Shown: positions 49,335 through 60,651 of the stretch, one piece after another
How positions within the stretch are numbered: the first letter of the stretch is position 1
Layout: the number at the start of each line of letters is the position of its first letter
NCBI GenBank assembly: GCA_021234155.1
Contig: JAJEKV010000025.1
Span: 5,375,310 to 5,439,309 of the forward strand
Direction: 5' to 3'
Length of the DNA: 64,000 nt
Source of the DNA: Isoetes taiwanensis
Taxonomy: Eukaryota; Streptophyta; Lycopodiopsida; Isoetales; Isoetaceae
Made by a program: the position numbers and the translations under genes
Notes under the pieces: model-generated
What the model was told of the DNA's origin: nothing
The model's database searches: none
What the model saw: the letters and a program-made list of their open reading frames with translations, nothing else

Positions 49335-52300
49335 TATAGTGTCTTATTTTAGTTGTCCCCTGTCCCCTAATTAGTTCAAAAATTAGTTGAAAGGTAGTTA
49401 CACTTACCTATTTTAGTTCTTGCTTCAACCACCACTTGCAGCAGAAGAGAATTCAAAATTTGGGGAGAATTTTTCGATTACCGCAGGATGGATCAATCGA
49501 TGAAGAAGAATGCATGGACTTTCTCCTAAGATTTGGGTCTGATAGAAGATCAAATTGACCCATACAAGAATGTAAGAGCCTTTTTTGCATACTTTCTTCG
49601 AAGACAAAAATTCGGTTGTTGCTTTGCTTTGAATCAAGATTTCTTTCATTGTAATTTGATTTCAATAGACATGACTTTGCTTTGTTTTTTTTATTTGCAT
49701 GTACCTTTGGTTTCCTTAAATTTTTTGGTCTCTTATTATTTGCGAGAAGATGAAATTAATTTCAATATTGTAAGGCCCTCTTGAAATTTAGTTTGAAGAC
49801 TAAAAATTTGGGTATGTTGCCATTCAAAGTTTGCTTTAAATCACAGTTATTCTCATTCTAGCAATTAAAATTGATTGTAGTGCTCTCTTTGTTTTGTGTT
49901 TGATTTGCATGTAGATTTGGTTTCCTTCTTGTAATCCATCGAGGAAAATATATCCGGCATGCATTCAAAAGAGCCATGCATGAAAATATATATCCAGGAA
50001 TGTGGTGAATTTTTTTTTGGCATATTGAGGCCCCAAAGTATTCACGATATGTAATTCCTTTTTATATGATACTTTCTTCGCCTCGTTAATTTTGTAGCGG
50101 GGACTATTATAGGTGCGAAGGTGCGTTATGAAAGCAATCAAGATGGAAGAAGTGGAGCAAAAAGAAACCTTTATGGGGAAAGAGGAAGAGGACAAAAGAG
50201 AGCAAGAGACTCCTAAAGAAGAGGGAAACAAAGAAAGAAAAAGAAGAAGAATGCTTTGATCACGGGAGTCCAAAGCTTATGCCAAATCAAGTGAGTAAAC
50301 AAAAAGATTGTGTCTAATCTAGTGTTCATTCAAAAGAACAAGTTTTGAAATGTCGTTGGAAGAAAAAGGGAAGTGCTAAATGATTTCTTGAAGCACAAAA
50401 GAAATGAAGGATACTTGCTGATCACTTGAAGGATTCTTAAGTCAAAAAGCCATGTGATTGAGAACATTGAGAATCTATTCCGGACTATAAAAGGATCTAG
50501 TAGTTTAGATTCTATGGCTGCAAGAAATTTGTACTTGCCATGTCACATTGGGAAGGAGACTTTAAATCAAGCTATTAACAAGAGAAGTTTAGGAAAAAAG
50601 TTTTGGGAGTCTTCCTAGATGTATTAAAACGTGAAGGAAAAGCATTAAAGAAGTGGAGTTTAATAAGAAGGATGGGTATATTTTAGAAGGTCACTTGAGG
50701 TTTGATTCAATTGACAAATATGTGTCATTGAGCTGGTTCAAAGTTTTGGGACACAAATACAAAGTTTCCCCTAATGCAAAAGGATGTGAAGTTAAAAGGG
50801 AAAAGAAATGTGAAGGAGGAACATGCTACACATTATCCGGAGGATACTCAAAAGTTAATTATCTTTTTTGATTTTTTTGGTGATATGTGCATCATTTGTA
50901 GATGTAGTTGTTATTTGTTGCAGCTTATGTGGATGTAGTTGGTGCTTGCAGCTAAGGTTTGAAGTGATTCTTACTATGCAACTTAAACATATTCTAAACT
51001 GCTTTAGGTTGGTGGAAAGATTCAACTTTTGTTAGTCCTTGGTTATTGCGCTTAGTGTTTGAGCTCCATTACATATAGTTTCAGTTTGTGCTGTTAGAGC
51101 ATGTTAAATAGTTAGACTCTGAGTGATGTTTTGCCAAGTGTTGAGTTGTAACTTTCCTGGTTGCGGTTTGTGATTATGTTTGTTTGCGTGCAGTTGGTGT
51201 TGCGGTTATGACCATTAGTTGCGGGTTGTATGTTTGTAGTTGTAAAAGCTCTGTTGTCATAGTGAGTTCAATGGCGCTTATAGTTGCAGTTAGAGTAGAG
51301 TTATATGTTCATGTGTACACTTGTTATTTGACATGTTACTACGCGTATTTCTTGATTATGTTTTGCGATCGAGATGTTCATTAAATTCAAAGAGCAGCAT
51401 ATGTTACAATTGGCCAAAGAGCATTTGAAAAACTAAAAACCATGGTATGTAATGAAATTGAAACAGTTCAATTCATCTTGTTGCATTCATCATGTGAGAC
51501 TGCAGATGCTCTTGATGGCTTAAATTCATTAGAAATATGCATGTAGAATGTTGCATTTTGTGCATGTGAGGTATCGCCAATCTGAGCCAACTATGTGCTG
51601 CCAAGACTAAAAGTATAAGTAATCAATCACTCACGAAAAATCCATATTGTATTGTGTCCTAAAGAAGAAAAATCAAAATTCCACAAGAAAGATTGCATTT
51701 ATGGAGGTGTGGCGGTGTGGTGTGTCTACCATTTTCCTGTGTGTCCTCTAGAGTTGTCCAAGAAGGATTTGTGAGTTGGGAGCTTGGGATTATGAGGGAG
51801 GTAAGGATAAGTGGGGAAGAAAGTACTCCGGCGTCTCAGGAGGAAAACAAAATAAAAAATCTTTATGCACACATTGATTGTGGATGGAAAAGTTTCGGTA
51901 ATGTTTTTAGGCACAAATGGCAAGCGATGCGGTTTAGGATATGTTAGACAACCTCCCTTTTGGGGGTTATTGTATCTCGTAGTAGATTTTGCGAGAGAAA
52001 CTTCCAATTCACGGTTCGGGATCAAGTTCAATCGCGTCTTGGACAAGCAAGCAGGTCACCATTCTTGTACAAATCACATATTTGGAGCCTTCATCGGTGG
52101 CGTCATCGGACACCATACTATATATCTGATGATACAAAACATGACACACTATTAGTCCGGCATGCATTTATGATGCATCACTAATTCATGAAAGAAACGG
52201 GGCATATCCAAAAAGCATTGGGGTGTTTTTCAGATGGAGGCGCATCCCAATTCAAAGCCGCCATCCATTCTATTTTGTAGGAAGGTATTCTCGGAGACAC

Positions 52301-53010
52301 TCATTGAAATGATGTGGAATTTTTACGGCTCCAATCACGCAAAGGGGAGCATGATGGGAAGGCTGCAGAAAGAAATGGTGGCTAAGAGATGATGAAGAAT
52401 CCACGCCTCACGTAAAAGTAGAAATGTCTTTGTGATATATTGTGAATATAGCGAGGGGAGAATTTCATAGCCGTTGCTCCATCTTCAAGTGTGAACAAGA
52501 AACCAAGAGAAGATTAGTTTTGGGAAGTGAAAATGTGGAAAAAGAATGCATGTGGGGTGCCGATCGTGGAGGACAGGACGAGGAACATTCATTACGTGCA
52601 TGCATTTAATTAGCATCTCCTCGAATTGCATATAAAGGCTTATCTGTTTTACATTGCATATTGCCTTGATGCAATACAATGGGAGAAGTGTCGAACAGGG
52701 AATATGTAGATGATTAGGAGCCTCGTGGTTGTTGAGCCAAGCCAGAGCTTTAGGCTGATGAATCTGAAGTTCGCAGATCCAAAAGAGGAAGATGCAGGCG
52801 TGTTGAGTGATTTGGTGTAGGGAAGGAGATAACCCATTTCGTCGCAGCTCAAAGGACAATGATGAGGACACTTTATTTTTGGATATTATTGTGTTATGCG
52901 AAAGAGAAATATGTGGTTGAATTATTTTTGAAGCCTATGGGAATTGGTTTTATAAAGGGGAAGAAGTTTTAGAGGGAACTTACTACAAAAAAAGTCCAAA
53001 GATCGCTACG
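49335..53010 (+). repeat. segmental repeat, copy A (before gap)
   Basis: Direct copy of 60652-64000. Shared landmarks in the same order include tagtgtcttattttag, ggtagttacacttaccta, the 50653-50871 frame (start MEFNKKDGYILEG) and gaagaagttttagagg near the end. Contents look like a decayed gene or transposon with no family I recognise. The part at 50880-51340 is rich in gttgtagttg-like strings. Confidence 0.85.
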
Positions 53011-54700
53011 AAGTTACACTTTATGTATGTTCTAACGCAGCCAAAGGCATTGTTTATGCTACAAGTTTGCTCAATAAAGACTTGATATGGCACAAGCAAA
53101 ACATATAGGTTTGAAAAGGAAGCCGAGGTTGTTTACAAACTTTGTGAAGTTTGTGATGAAAATATTTTAGACAATCTCCAGATGTGCTATGTCGGGGCGA
53201 AGAGGATTAAATATTTAGTTTGCGATTGGAATGTAGTTAGTGTTGCGCCTCTGCATTTGAAGCTTTAAGTGAAGAACAAAACGAGATCGAAGGGTCTGAT
53301 TTATATTGTGTGCTATGATGTATTATGTTGTTGATGTTCTTCTTTGCATCATCAACAAATAAATAAAGAATTTTTAAGGACTTTTACCACAATGTTCTTT
53401 TTTCTTGAATAAAACAAATATCCCCGCCCAGTTTGGAAATATGCTCGAGATTGGATGTGTATTTGTATTATCCAACGCTTTTTGATTTGGAAGGGCTCTA
53501 AGACAAAACTTCCGGATACAAAACATGAACATATATTAAAATGTATTGGAACAAATCGAGATTGCATAGGCAAAGTCGTGCTCTAAATAGCAACGTCTAC
53601 GGATCAAAAAAAGGCCAACCCAAAAAAGGCCAATGCAAATATATGTATAAAAAGCATCTTTTCGCCCTAGTAGAATTTGCATGCATGGAAGGACCCATCA
53701 CTTCATACATGCACCACTCTTCTTTGGAAAAGCAGGTTTAGGCGATCCCAGGAAGGAAGTGGCAAGGAACCCTAAAAAAACCAATGGTTGTTGTGGACGT
53801 ATATCCCACAAGCCTAACTCAAATAAAGGGTTTCCAAGCTACATATAAGCAATTAAAAATTATTTCTAGTAAATGGAGTTAATGTGGGGGCATGGGATGC
53901 CTTCTTGATGCCTGATTGGGTGTGTGTGTGGCAATTTGTCTTGGACCTATGCACAAATTTAGGTTGGATTGGTTGTTCATGGACCGCACCACGAATCCAT
54001 GGAAGCGGCCATTCCTTTTTGCCAAATTTACGCGAAACTATACCAGCTAATCATTGCTATCCTTTTGCAAAATTTCGTGAAAACTATAGCTAATCTCATT
54101 GCTGGATTATCGCGGAACTTATTGACTACCCATTCCATTTACATTAGCTGGAAGAAAATCTGGCTCATTTCTTTTAGCCATAATTAGTGATATCACTTGA
54201 ATATGGTCTACATAAGTTTCATATGGTCAAATTGTTTTACATCACATAAGTTTCTACATATGGTCACATAAGTTTCTGTCACTTGCATATGGTCACATCG
54301 TTTCTTTTAACTTCATAGGAGTGTGTTATGGGTTTAGGGTTAATTAGAACACATTAGAACTTTATTCCCATAGTTTTTTAAATGCCTATTGAATTTGCCT
54401 TTTGGCACTAGTTAGAGTATCATATGACCAAAATGCACTAGTTTAAGGCATCTTCAAATGCATCCATAGTTTAAGTGCACAATGTACCTTATATATTGAA
54501 AATCATGACTTGTCTACATTGTTTCAAATAACTTCATAAGTGTGTTATGCGTTTAGGGTTATTTGGAACATTAGAACTATTGATGCTTCCCATAGTTTTA
54601 GATTGAATGTAAGGAATAAATCTATGTAGAACATTCTCTTTACCAAAAATCTAGGTATGCTTGCATGGCCTCTGTTACGAGGCAAAGACATTAATAGCAC
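53011..54700. other. intergenic, no identified gene
   Basis: A continuous coding-like run of about 45 codons at about 53108-53242 (FEKEAEVVYKLCEVCDENI...) is open but unrecognised. The rest is AT-rich with no supported feature. Around 54200-54310 'cacataagtttc' and 'atatggtca' recur. Confidence 0.3.
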
Positions 54701-54721
54701 CTTTACAACCGCCTCTATATA

Positions 54722-55055
54722 ATGCCATTTTTTTCGCGATTTTTCTCGTCTTCCACTCATCCTAATTCCGGTTCCTTGTTCTTCCCATTCAGATCACTCG
54801 GTCCTCCAATTTCTTCCATCGGGACATGGCGGGGATCAAGTACACGGCCAGAAGGTCGAACCGAAGAATCCTCTCTGCTTCTCCACTTCCAGCAATGGGG
54901 GCATGCAAATGACCTTTGTTGCTAGAATTTTTGTCAAGGAAGTGAATCGAGTCATTGAGCAAGGAGCTAAAAGTTTTCTAAAAAGTCCAGCAGTTGGATT
55001 GACCGCAGGTGTTTTGCCGCCTCATGAGCGCCTTTTACATGACCATGCAATCTGA
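54722..55055 (+). pseudogene. gene fragment with transit-peptide-like start
   Basis: A TATA-like ctctatataatg lies just before ATG 54722. The frame opens with a Ser/Phe/Arg-rich, organelle-transit-like sequence (MPFFSRFFSSSTHPNSGS). About 110 nt on, the better coding signal moves to another frame, containing CFSTSSNGGMQMTFVARIF and VKEVNRVIEQGAKSFLKSP and ending TGA at 55053-55055. This suggests one frameshift in an otherwise coding stretch. The family is not recognised. Confidence 0.3.
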
Positions 55056-56264
55056 TGGACTTTTATCTTTATGTGGAGCTGCCTCGTCCGATAGCCAATA
55101 TAATATAGTCCGGCAGTTTAGAGCTTGTTTTTGGTTTAAGGTTTAGAGCTTCTCGAAAGCTTGATTTTTTGTAAAGCATCCACCTGATGGTTTCCTTCTA
55201 TGTAGTCTGAAACAGAAACTTTGTGTAATTCGAGCTTGCTTTCTTTCCTCGTAAGACAACCACTTTGATGGTTTTTCCTTAATATAGCGAGAAACTTTGT
55301 GTAATTTCTTATGTCGAAACCGTAATTTCTTTTGTCCGCATCTATTAATGTGTTTTTACTTTGTGAATCCTTTTTGCAAGTCCTACTTATCTTTGTCAAA
55401 GGAAATACAAAACCAAAGTAGTTACAACTGATGCACTTCAAACCCGAAAGCAAACCAAATCTGAAGCAAACAAACAAACATCCTAATTGAAATGGACACC
55501 ACTATCTTCACCATTCTAATGTGTCAAGGATCTGCATTATGGTAACTGTGAGGCAACTTAGTCTAAATCTTCACGTGTTCTCCTTCATGTTTCTTAAGCT
55601 TTTCACTTTCTCTCCCTTCTTTTCCTACCCTCCCTGCTTTTGATGCGATTCAATTTCCCCTTTGTTGCATGCACCTCGTGCTTTATGATTGCCAAAATGA
55701 AGAGCGATTTTTAACCAAAGCCTAAAACTCTGCCGTTCTCCATTGTTTTTGGCTTCAAAAAAGAAGATCAATCGACTTTCAAACTTGAAGGATATCGTCA
55801 AAGGCTCAGCTTTCATTCCCTTTGCGAATTTTCGGGATCTTACTCTTCAAAGCAAATTAATGGGAGCCTCTTCCACACCGCCATTTCACCAATATGGGAT
55901 AATCCTTTCGAAAGATCCCAATTTCTTGGTGTTATGCCTTCAATGGATCTTTCATGGCATTCCTGAGTATATGGTGTCCAGCGTAGCTTCCCTATTGAAG
56001 TCAATTACCGATTCTCGCTTGGGACAATATGCTTCAAAAATGAACGCCTCAACTAGGATCTAAAACTTGCTACCGCCGCAGTATTCATTTAAAAACTCTC
56101 TATGGTTTTGAGAAAATGAAATGTCTTTCCAATGCTTTGTCATTCTCAAAGCAAAACAAAACATAGGATAAACTTTTGGTCTCCTTTTGGTCTCTCTGCC
56201 AAAAAGGCCTTACCATAAATGTAAATTTACCATCTTATAAAACTTCTAACTTTCTTGCTCATAG
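55056..56264. other. mostly unassigned; one unrecognised 106-codon frame
   Basis: The frame at 55743-56063 (MFLASKKKINRLSNLKD...) contains no domain I know. The first member of a duplicated 157-bp segment lies at 55291-55447. Confidence 0.3.
55291..55447 (+). repeat. 157-bp dispersed direct repeat, copy 1
   Basis: Matches 57003-57163: gaaactttgtgtaatttctt, tttgtccgcatctattaatg, aaggaaatacaaaaccaaa and gatgcacttcaaaccc occur in both in order. Confidence 0.8.
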
Positions 56265-56390
56265 GGTACGGAGTTGGGCGCAGAGGTCATCGAGAGGAGA
56301 AAATTTGATAGGAGTGAGCAAGATAGGTTTGAAGTTGAGTTATATATGGAGATGAGAGAATACATGAACACCAAAAGTTCCTCCCCATAA
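56265..56390 (+). CDS. possible 3' terminal exon, unknown gene
   Basis: A pyrimidine-rich acceptor (tttcttgctcatag) is followed by 41 open codons rich in charged residues (GTELGAEVIERRKFDRSEQD...), ending at TAA 56388-56390. I cannot identify the family or the upstream exons. Confidence 0.25.
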   Translation, partial: GTELGAEVIERRKFDRSEQDRFEVELYMEMREYMNTKSSSP

Positions 56391-57329
56391 TCAATGGTTC
56401 AAGCCGTGACAGATGATCGAGAACAATGAAAATAAGCAAGGCAAGAGAAAGGATTTGCAAGCAGGAGTATATATACAGAGGTTATGCAAATGATTTACAT
56501 GTTTTGGTTCTAAACTCGAACCATCATGAATTCACTGAAAAGCGGTTCAGCAAATATAGGCGCATGTTCTACACCTCCGTTGCACGTTAGCTGATGCTTA
56601 TAGCACCCTTATACTTCTCATGGTTCAAAGAGGATTTTCACAGTTAATAAAGGATAATCTATGGGATGGTCGGCCTTCTATGTCATGGAACTAGCTGATT
56701 CATTCACTCAATCCTATAACCAACTGTTCCAATACCGCTATAAACTCGATGATCCAAAAGATTCCTACCATTCCCGATGAGACATACATTGACAAGATTG
56801 CTGGAGATGCAATAGTATCATTTTGGTTTTTGCGGGTTTGTTATGAGGAGCGGTTTTCTTTATTTGGGCGAGATATGGGATTACCTCTTTGGAAAAAGAC
56901 CCCGCCTTCTGGCTCTAATCCTCTTCTACAACAAACATTAACTAACCAAAAGAAAAATAGGACTCAAGGCCCGACCAAACTTGGACAAGACCTTAATATG
57001 ATGAAACTTTGTGTAATTTCTTTTCCGTAAACCGTGTAATTTCTTTTGTCCGCATCTATTAATGTATTTACTATGAATCTTTTTTTCCTGCAAGTCCTAC
57101 TTAATCTTCACAAAGGAAATACAAAAACCAAACTAGTTACAAATCGATGCACTTCCAACCCGGGCTTGAGGCAATGTTGAACATAAAAAGTACAAATGCA
57201 ACAAAAAGTACATCAATTTACATTATCAAGATGGCAACAACATGATCTTTGATCAATCACCAACCATAATCAAACTTCATTATCCAAAATGTTAAATGCA
57301 ACTGCATCGGTACATCAAGAGTACTTTTT
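56391..57329. other. unassigned
   Basis: Short open frames only (e.g. 56749-57030). Includes the second copy of the 157-bp repeat. Confidence 0.3.
57003..57163 (+). repeat. 157-bp dispersed direct repeat, copy 2
   Basis: Second copy of the segment at 55291-55447, with small indels. The spacing is 1.7 kb. No LTR-like ends are visible, so the origin is unclear. Confidence 0.8.
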
Positions 57330-57932
57330 TAAACTTTTTCAAGATATCCATTGCTTGTTTAGATTCTTTATCCAACCAGTTTGATAGTTTCAAGCCGAAG
57401 TCTTTCGATTCTCAACTTCCAACAGCCCTGGAAAAGGTTTCAAATGCTTTCGAAGAAAATTACCTTCACGGCAGATGGTTGATAACTTGTTGGGGTCACT
57501 ATGCCACATACACTATTCTGTAGCAGCGTATAACATGTCATCAATCAAAACTGTTGTGTTCAGTTCCCTTGTATCTAGAGTCGTGGTAGACCTTGTTGAG
57601 ATCTTTCAAAGAGAATAGGCTTTTGCTCACTTTAAATGATGTGTTTGTGCACACATCTGGAGTGCCAAGTAAATGCAACTTGTCTCTAAGACTCCTTAGA
57701 AAGGTATGCTTCAGGATTAAATTTTGCAGCCTACACTCGTCGAGATAGCACCCACGGGAGTGCTCCACGACCATTCCAAAACTCCAATGCTCTTGGGCCT
57801 TAAAACCAATATCTTTGAGAGATTGAGATGCTTTTGTCTTCTGCACCATCTTTGAAGGTCATTGGCAATAGTTCCCCACCTAAAGCGACTTTGCACAAAA
57901 ACTCCTTCAAGCTCAAAAATTAAAAGCTTCAT
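57330..57932 (-). pseudogene. FCP1/SCP-like phosphatase (NLI-interacting-factor family) pseudogene
   Basis: Read on the minus strand from 57932, it begins MKLLIFELEGVFVQ. This aligns with the catalytic DLDG(V/L)LV start of the family, but both acidic positions are Glu instead of Asp/Asn. Downstream in a shifted frame come LRDKLHLL, CTNTSFKVSKSLFSLKDLNKVYHD and, after another shift, NTTVLIDDMLYAATE. The last matches the conserved NTLLIDDSPYKAL block that holds the late acidic pair. A TAG then interrupts, and GNFLRKHL recalls the C-terminal GDLRxYL segment. At least two frameshifts plus stops and the altered catalytic motif make it inactive as read. Upstream minus frames (58252-58479) may belong to it but are unrecognised. 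Confidence 0.7.
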
Positions 57933-60640
57933 AGGCGGTTTTAAACTACGGCAATGATCTCAACATAGAGGGATCAAGTATGTATGTCACACGTTTACTA
58001 TTCTTTATAGTAGCCACCATTCTCTTGTACTTCAGAGAATTTAAATGTTAAAAAACACATACTAAGTGGAAGTTAAGAGATGGAATTGCCTTTACGGTGA
58101 ATATGATTCCTCGATCTCAAGGATTATTTATTTGTTTTAGTGCGCCTATGCTCTGCTCCTTCCAGCGTACAATTCTTTTCACGAGTGCTCAACATTCTTC
58201 TTCTCAAATTGGTAAGGCTGTTAGTCCCTCTTTTCTCCTTACATGGTGTGATCAACTTTGCTTTTTCATACTAGGTGATGATCGTATCCTTAGTTCTTGT
58301 CCATGATATGGCCTCTCTAGGCACATGTTCTTTATCTCACCGCCAAACACTTTAAATGTGTAAGGACTAGAATTCATGACCTTTCCATTTTTACATAAGC
58401 TACTGGTGGAAGTGACATTGTGGCCAAATCTTGTCTCTTCAAGATAAATGTCATTCTCCAACTTCAAAACATGCTTCACTCTTAATATCGGCTAAGACTT
58501 CTTTAACGCGACATGCGAATCAAGACTGCTGATAACAATTTCATAACACGCACCATAACTGCATGTCATTTTTAAACATGCATAACCTCAACTCATGCAA
58601 TGATTACATTACCTTCTTTGACATTATTTTCAGTAATGACTACTTGGCGAGTCTTTTGTGTTTCTTCTTCAGCAGTCAAATCACGGCCTCAAGCGTCTTA
58701 GCGGCTTGTTTTCATGGCGGAGGACATGGATGTTGGAGTAAAGGCATTAAATCCTCCGATCGCTACATCCACAGCCGCCGGCATTCCTCAATATAAGATT
58801 GCTTGATCATTTCAAACATCATAAATGTACAACCAACCATCACAAGACTCTATCATTGTGTTCATTTGCACTCTTTTCGTGGATTCGGACCAAGTAGGAT
58901 ATCCATTGATATCTTGTGCTCTGGATCTCGCGGCTTGTTCTTCGATACACTACACGCGGAAGTTATACCTACATATGCAAATGGTTCGCAAAGAAATGAG
59001 GCCAAAAGAGTGATAATGTTCAACTACACCAGAAATGCACAAGTGAGGAGATGATGCATGCATGCGTGCAACGTAGAAGCGTATACCATCGTTTTCAATG
59101 ATCTGTGACAAAATGGGCAGCGCAGCTTCGTTCAGTCCAATACTATCAGCCATTGATACTCTCATAACTATTATTGCTCCACGTGGCTGGAGGATCAAAT
59201 CAAATAATGGCTGACTCATAGTTTGTCTAGCAAGTAACATTCTTTTAAGACAAGATTTCATCTTTTCAGCTCATCAGTAATGCCATCCCTAAATGCAAAT
59301 GCCAGTCGTTACTTGCATCCTTTATGACGGAGAATTATAATCTCGGCAAGTTCTTTACTGCGGCGTAGGTCAGCCCGGTATCAATGCCAACCCTTGCTAT
59401 AGTGGGTAAAGGTTGCAATTAGTAAATACATATCGCCAATGTCACCTCAAATTGTGCTTGTTCTTTGCCAGGCCTTTGATTTGTCAGTTAGTCTACTTTT
59501 GTCATTCATTGGTGGCTTTTCCAACGATGCTAATCTTATCTTCTATCCACGAAATCCATTCTTTTCAACCACATTGACATTGTTGTAACATTAATACATC
59601 ACGATTAGACAAAATTATCTCTATTTGCAACAACAAATGAGCATTGTTTGATTGGCGCAACTAATAGCTAAGCTGAAACTAAAACAAAGCTGAGGAAACT
59701 ACCACCAAACTGCAACTACTACCAAAAGAAAAACATTGACTGTAACTACATGCTGCCAAGCCCGACGAACTATAACTCCAACTTGATAGTTACCTTTCGA
59801 GCCCCTGGCTGACACTACTACACACCGCGAAGTGACATTAGGGCTAACTCAAAGTAGTTTCAACTCGAGGCTGCACAAGCGCCAAAGTTGCAAATTGAAC
59901 CACACCAAACTAGAACTCCGGTTCTAGCGCCCTTTGCAACTAATGCATATAAACAGCTTCTAACACTAGCGAAAATAAATTTGCACTAACTAAAACCTGC
60001 GCCACTCAAATGTCAAATGTAACTTAACATGAACCATTTCGAGTATAGCAACGAAATTTAAGCGTATGCAAGCGACGGACACAAACTATCAACTATGGCA
60101 AGCTGCCAACTTATCTACTCACTCATCAAACCAAGAAGATACATCTAAATTACCTTGTGGATTGTTGTGGAAGTTGCTCTCTGCTTAGTGTTAGATGTTA
60201 CGCCGTTGGAGTGCTCTTGGAGGCGATATATATGACTTTAGATGCGTCATTCCTCCTCTTCATCAATTGTAACGTCTTGACACTATGACTCATTCTTTTT
60301 AGTTCTTGAGGCTGAAGATGCATGCTCAGCTAAGCCAATCTGATGCGCCCATTGCAATGTAACACAAAGCCATGGCTTCGTACGGAACGCCCTAAAACTT
60401 TATCTGTTGAATATCTTCTTGCTAGATCCATAAACTCCTTTTCTTTTTTCTCGAAGCATTGACAACAGCTCTACCCTTCTCACCCCACATCTTCCATCTC
60501 AATGTCATCATGCATTCTCCTGATTTTATACAGTCGCTAGGTGATCCCTTTCTCTTTAATAACCGATTACGTTAAGCTATCTTCTTCCATGAACACGAAA
60601 GTAAAAATGAAAAGCCGCGATTACAAACCACAAGTGACTA
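57933..60640. other. unassigned, low-complexity toward the end
   Basis: The minus-strand frame 58950-59261 (103 codons) and plus-strand frames 58563-58796 and 58803-59054 overlap without a clear winner. From about 59640 to 60110 the sequence is rich in caactac/aactacc-like strings and has no long frame. Confidence 0.3.
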
Positions 60641-60651
60641 NNNNNNNNNNN
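60641..60651. other. assembly gap (11 Ns)
   Basis: Eleven Ns. The sequence to the right repeats 49335-53010, so this is a scaffold join whose true distance is unknown. Confidence 1.
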
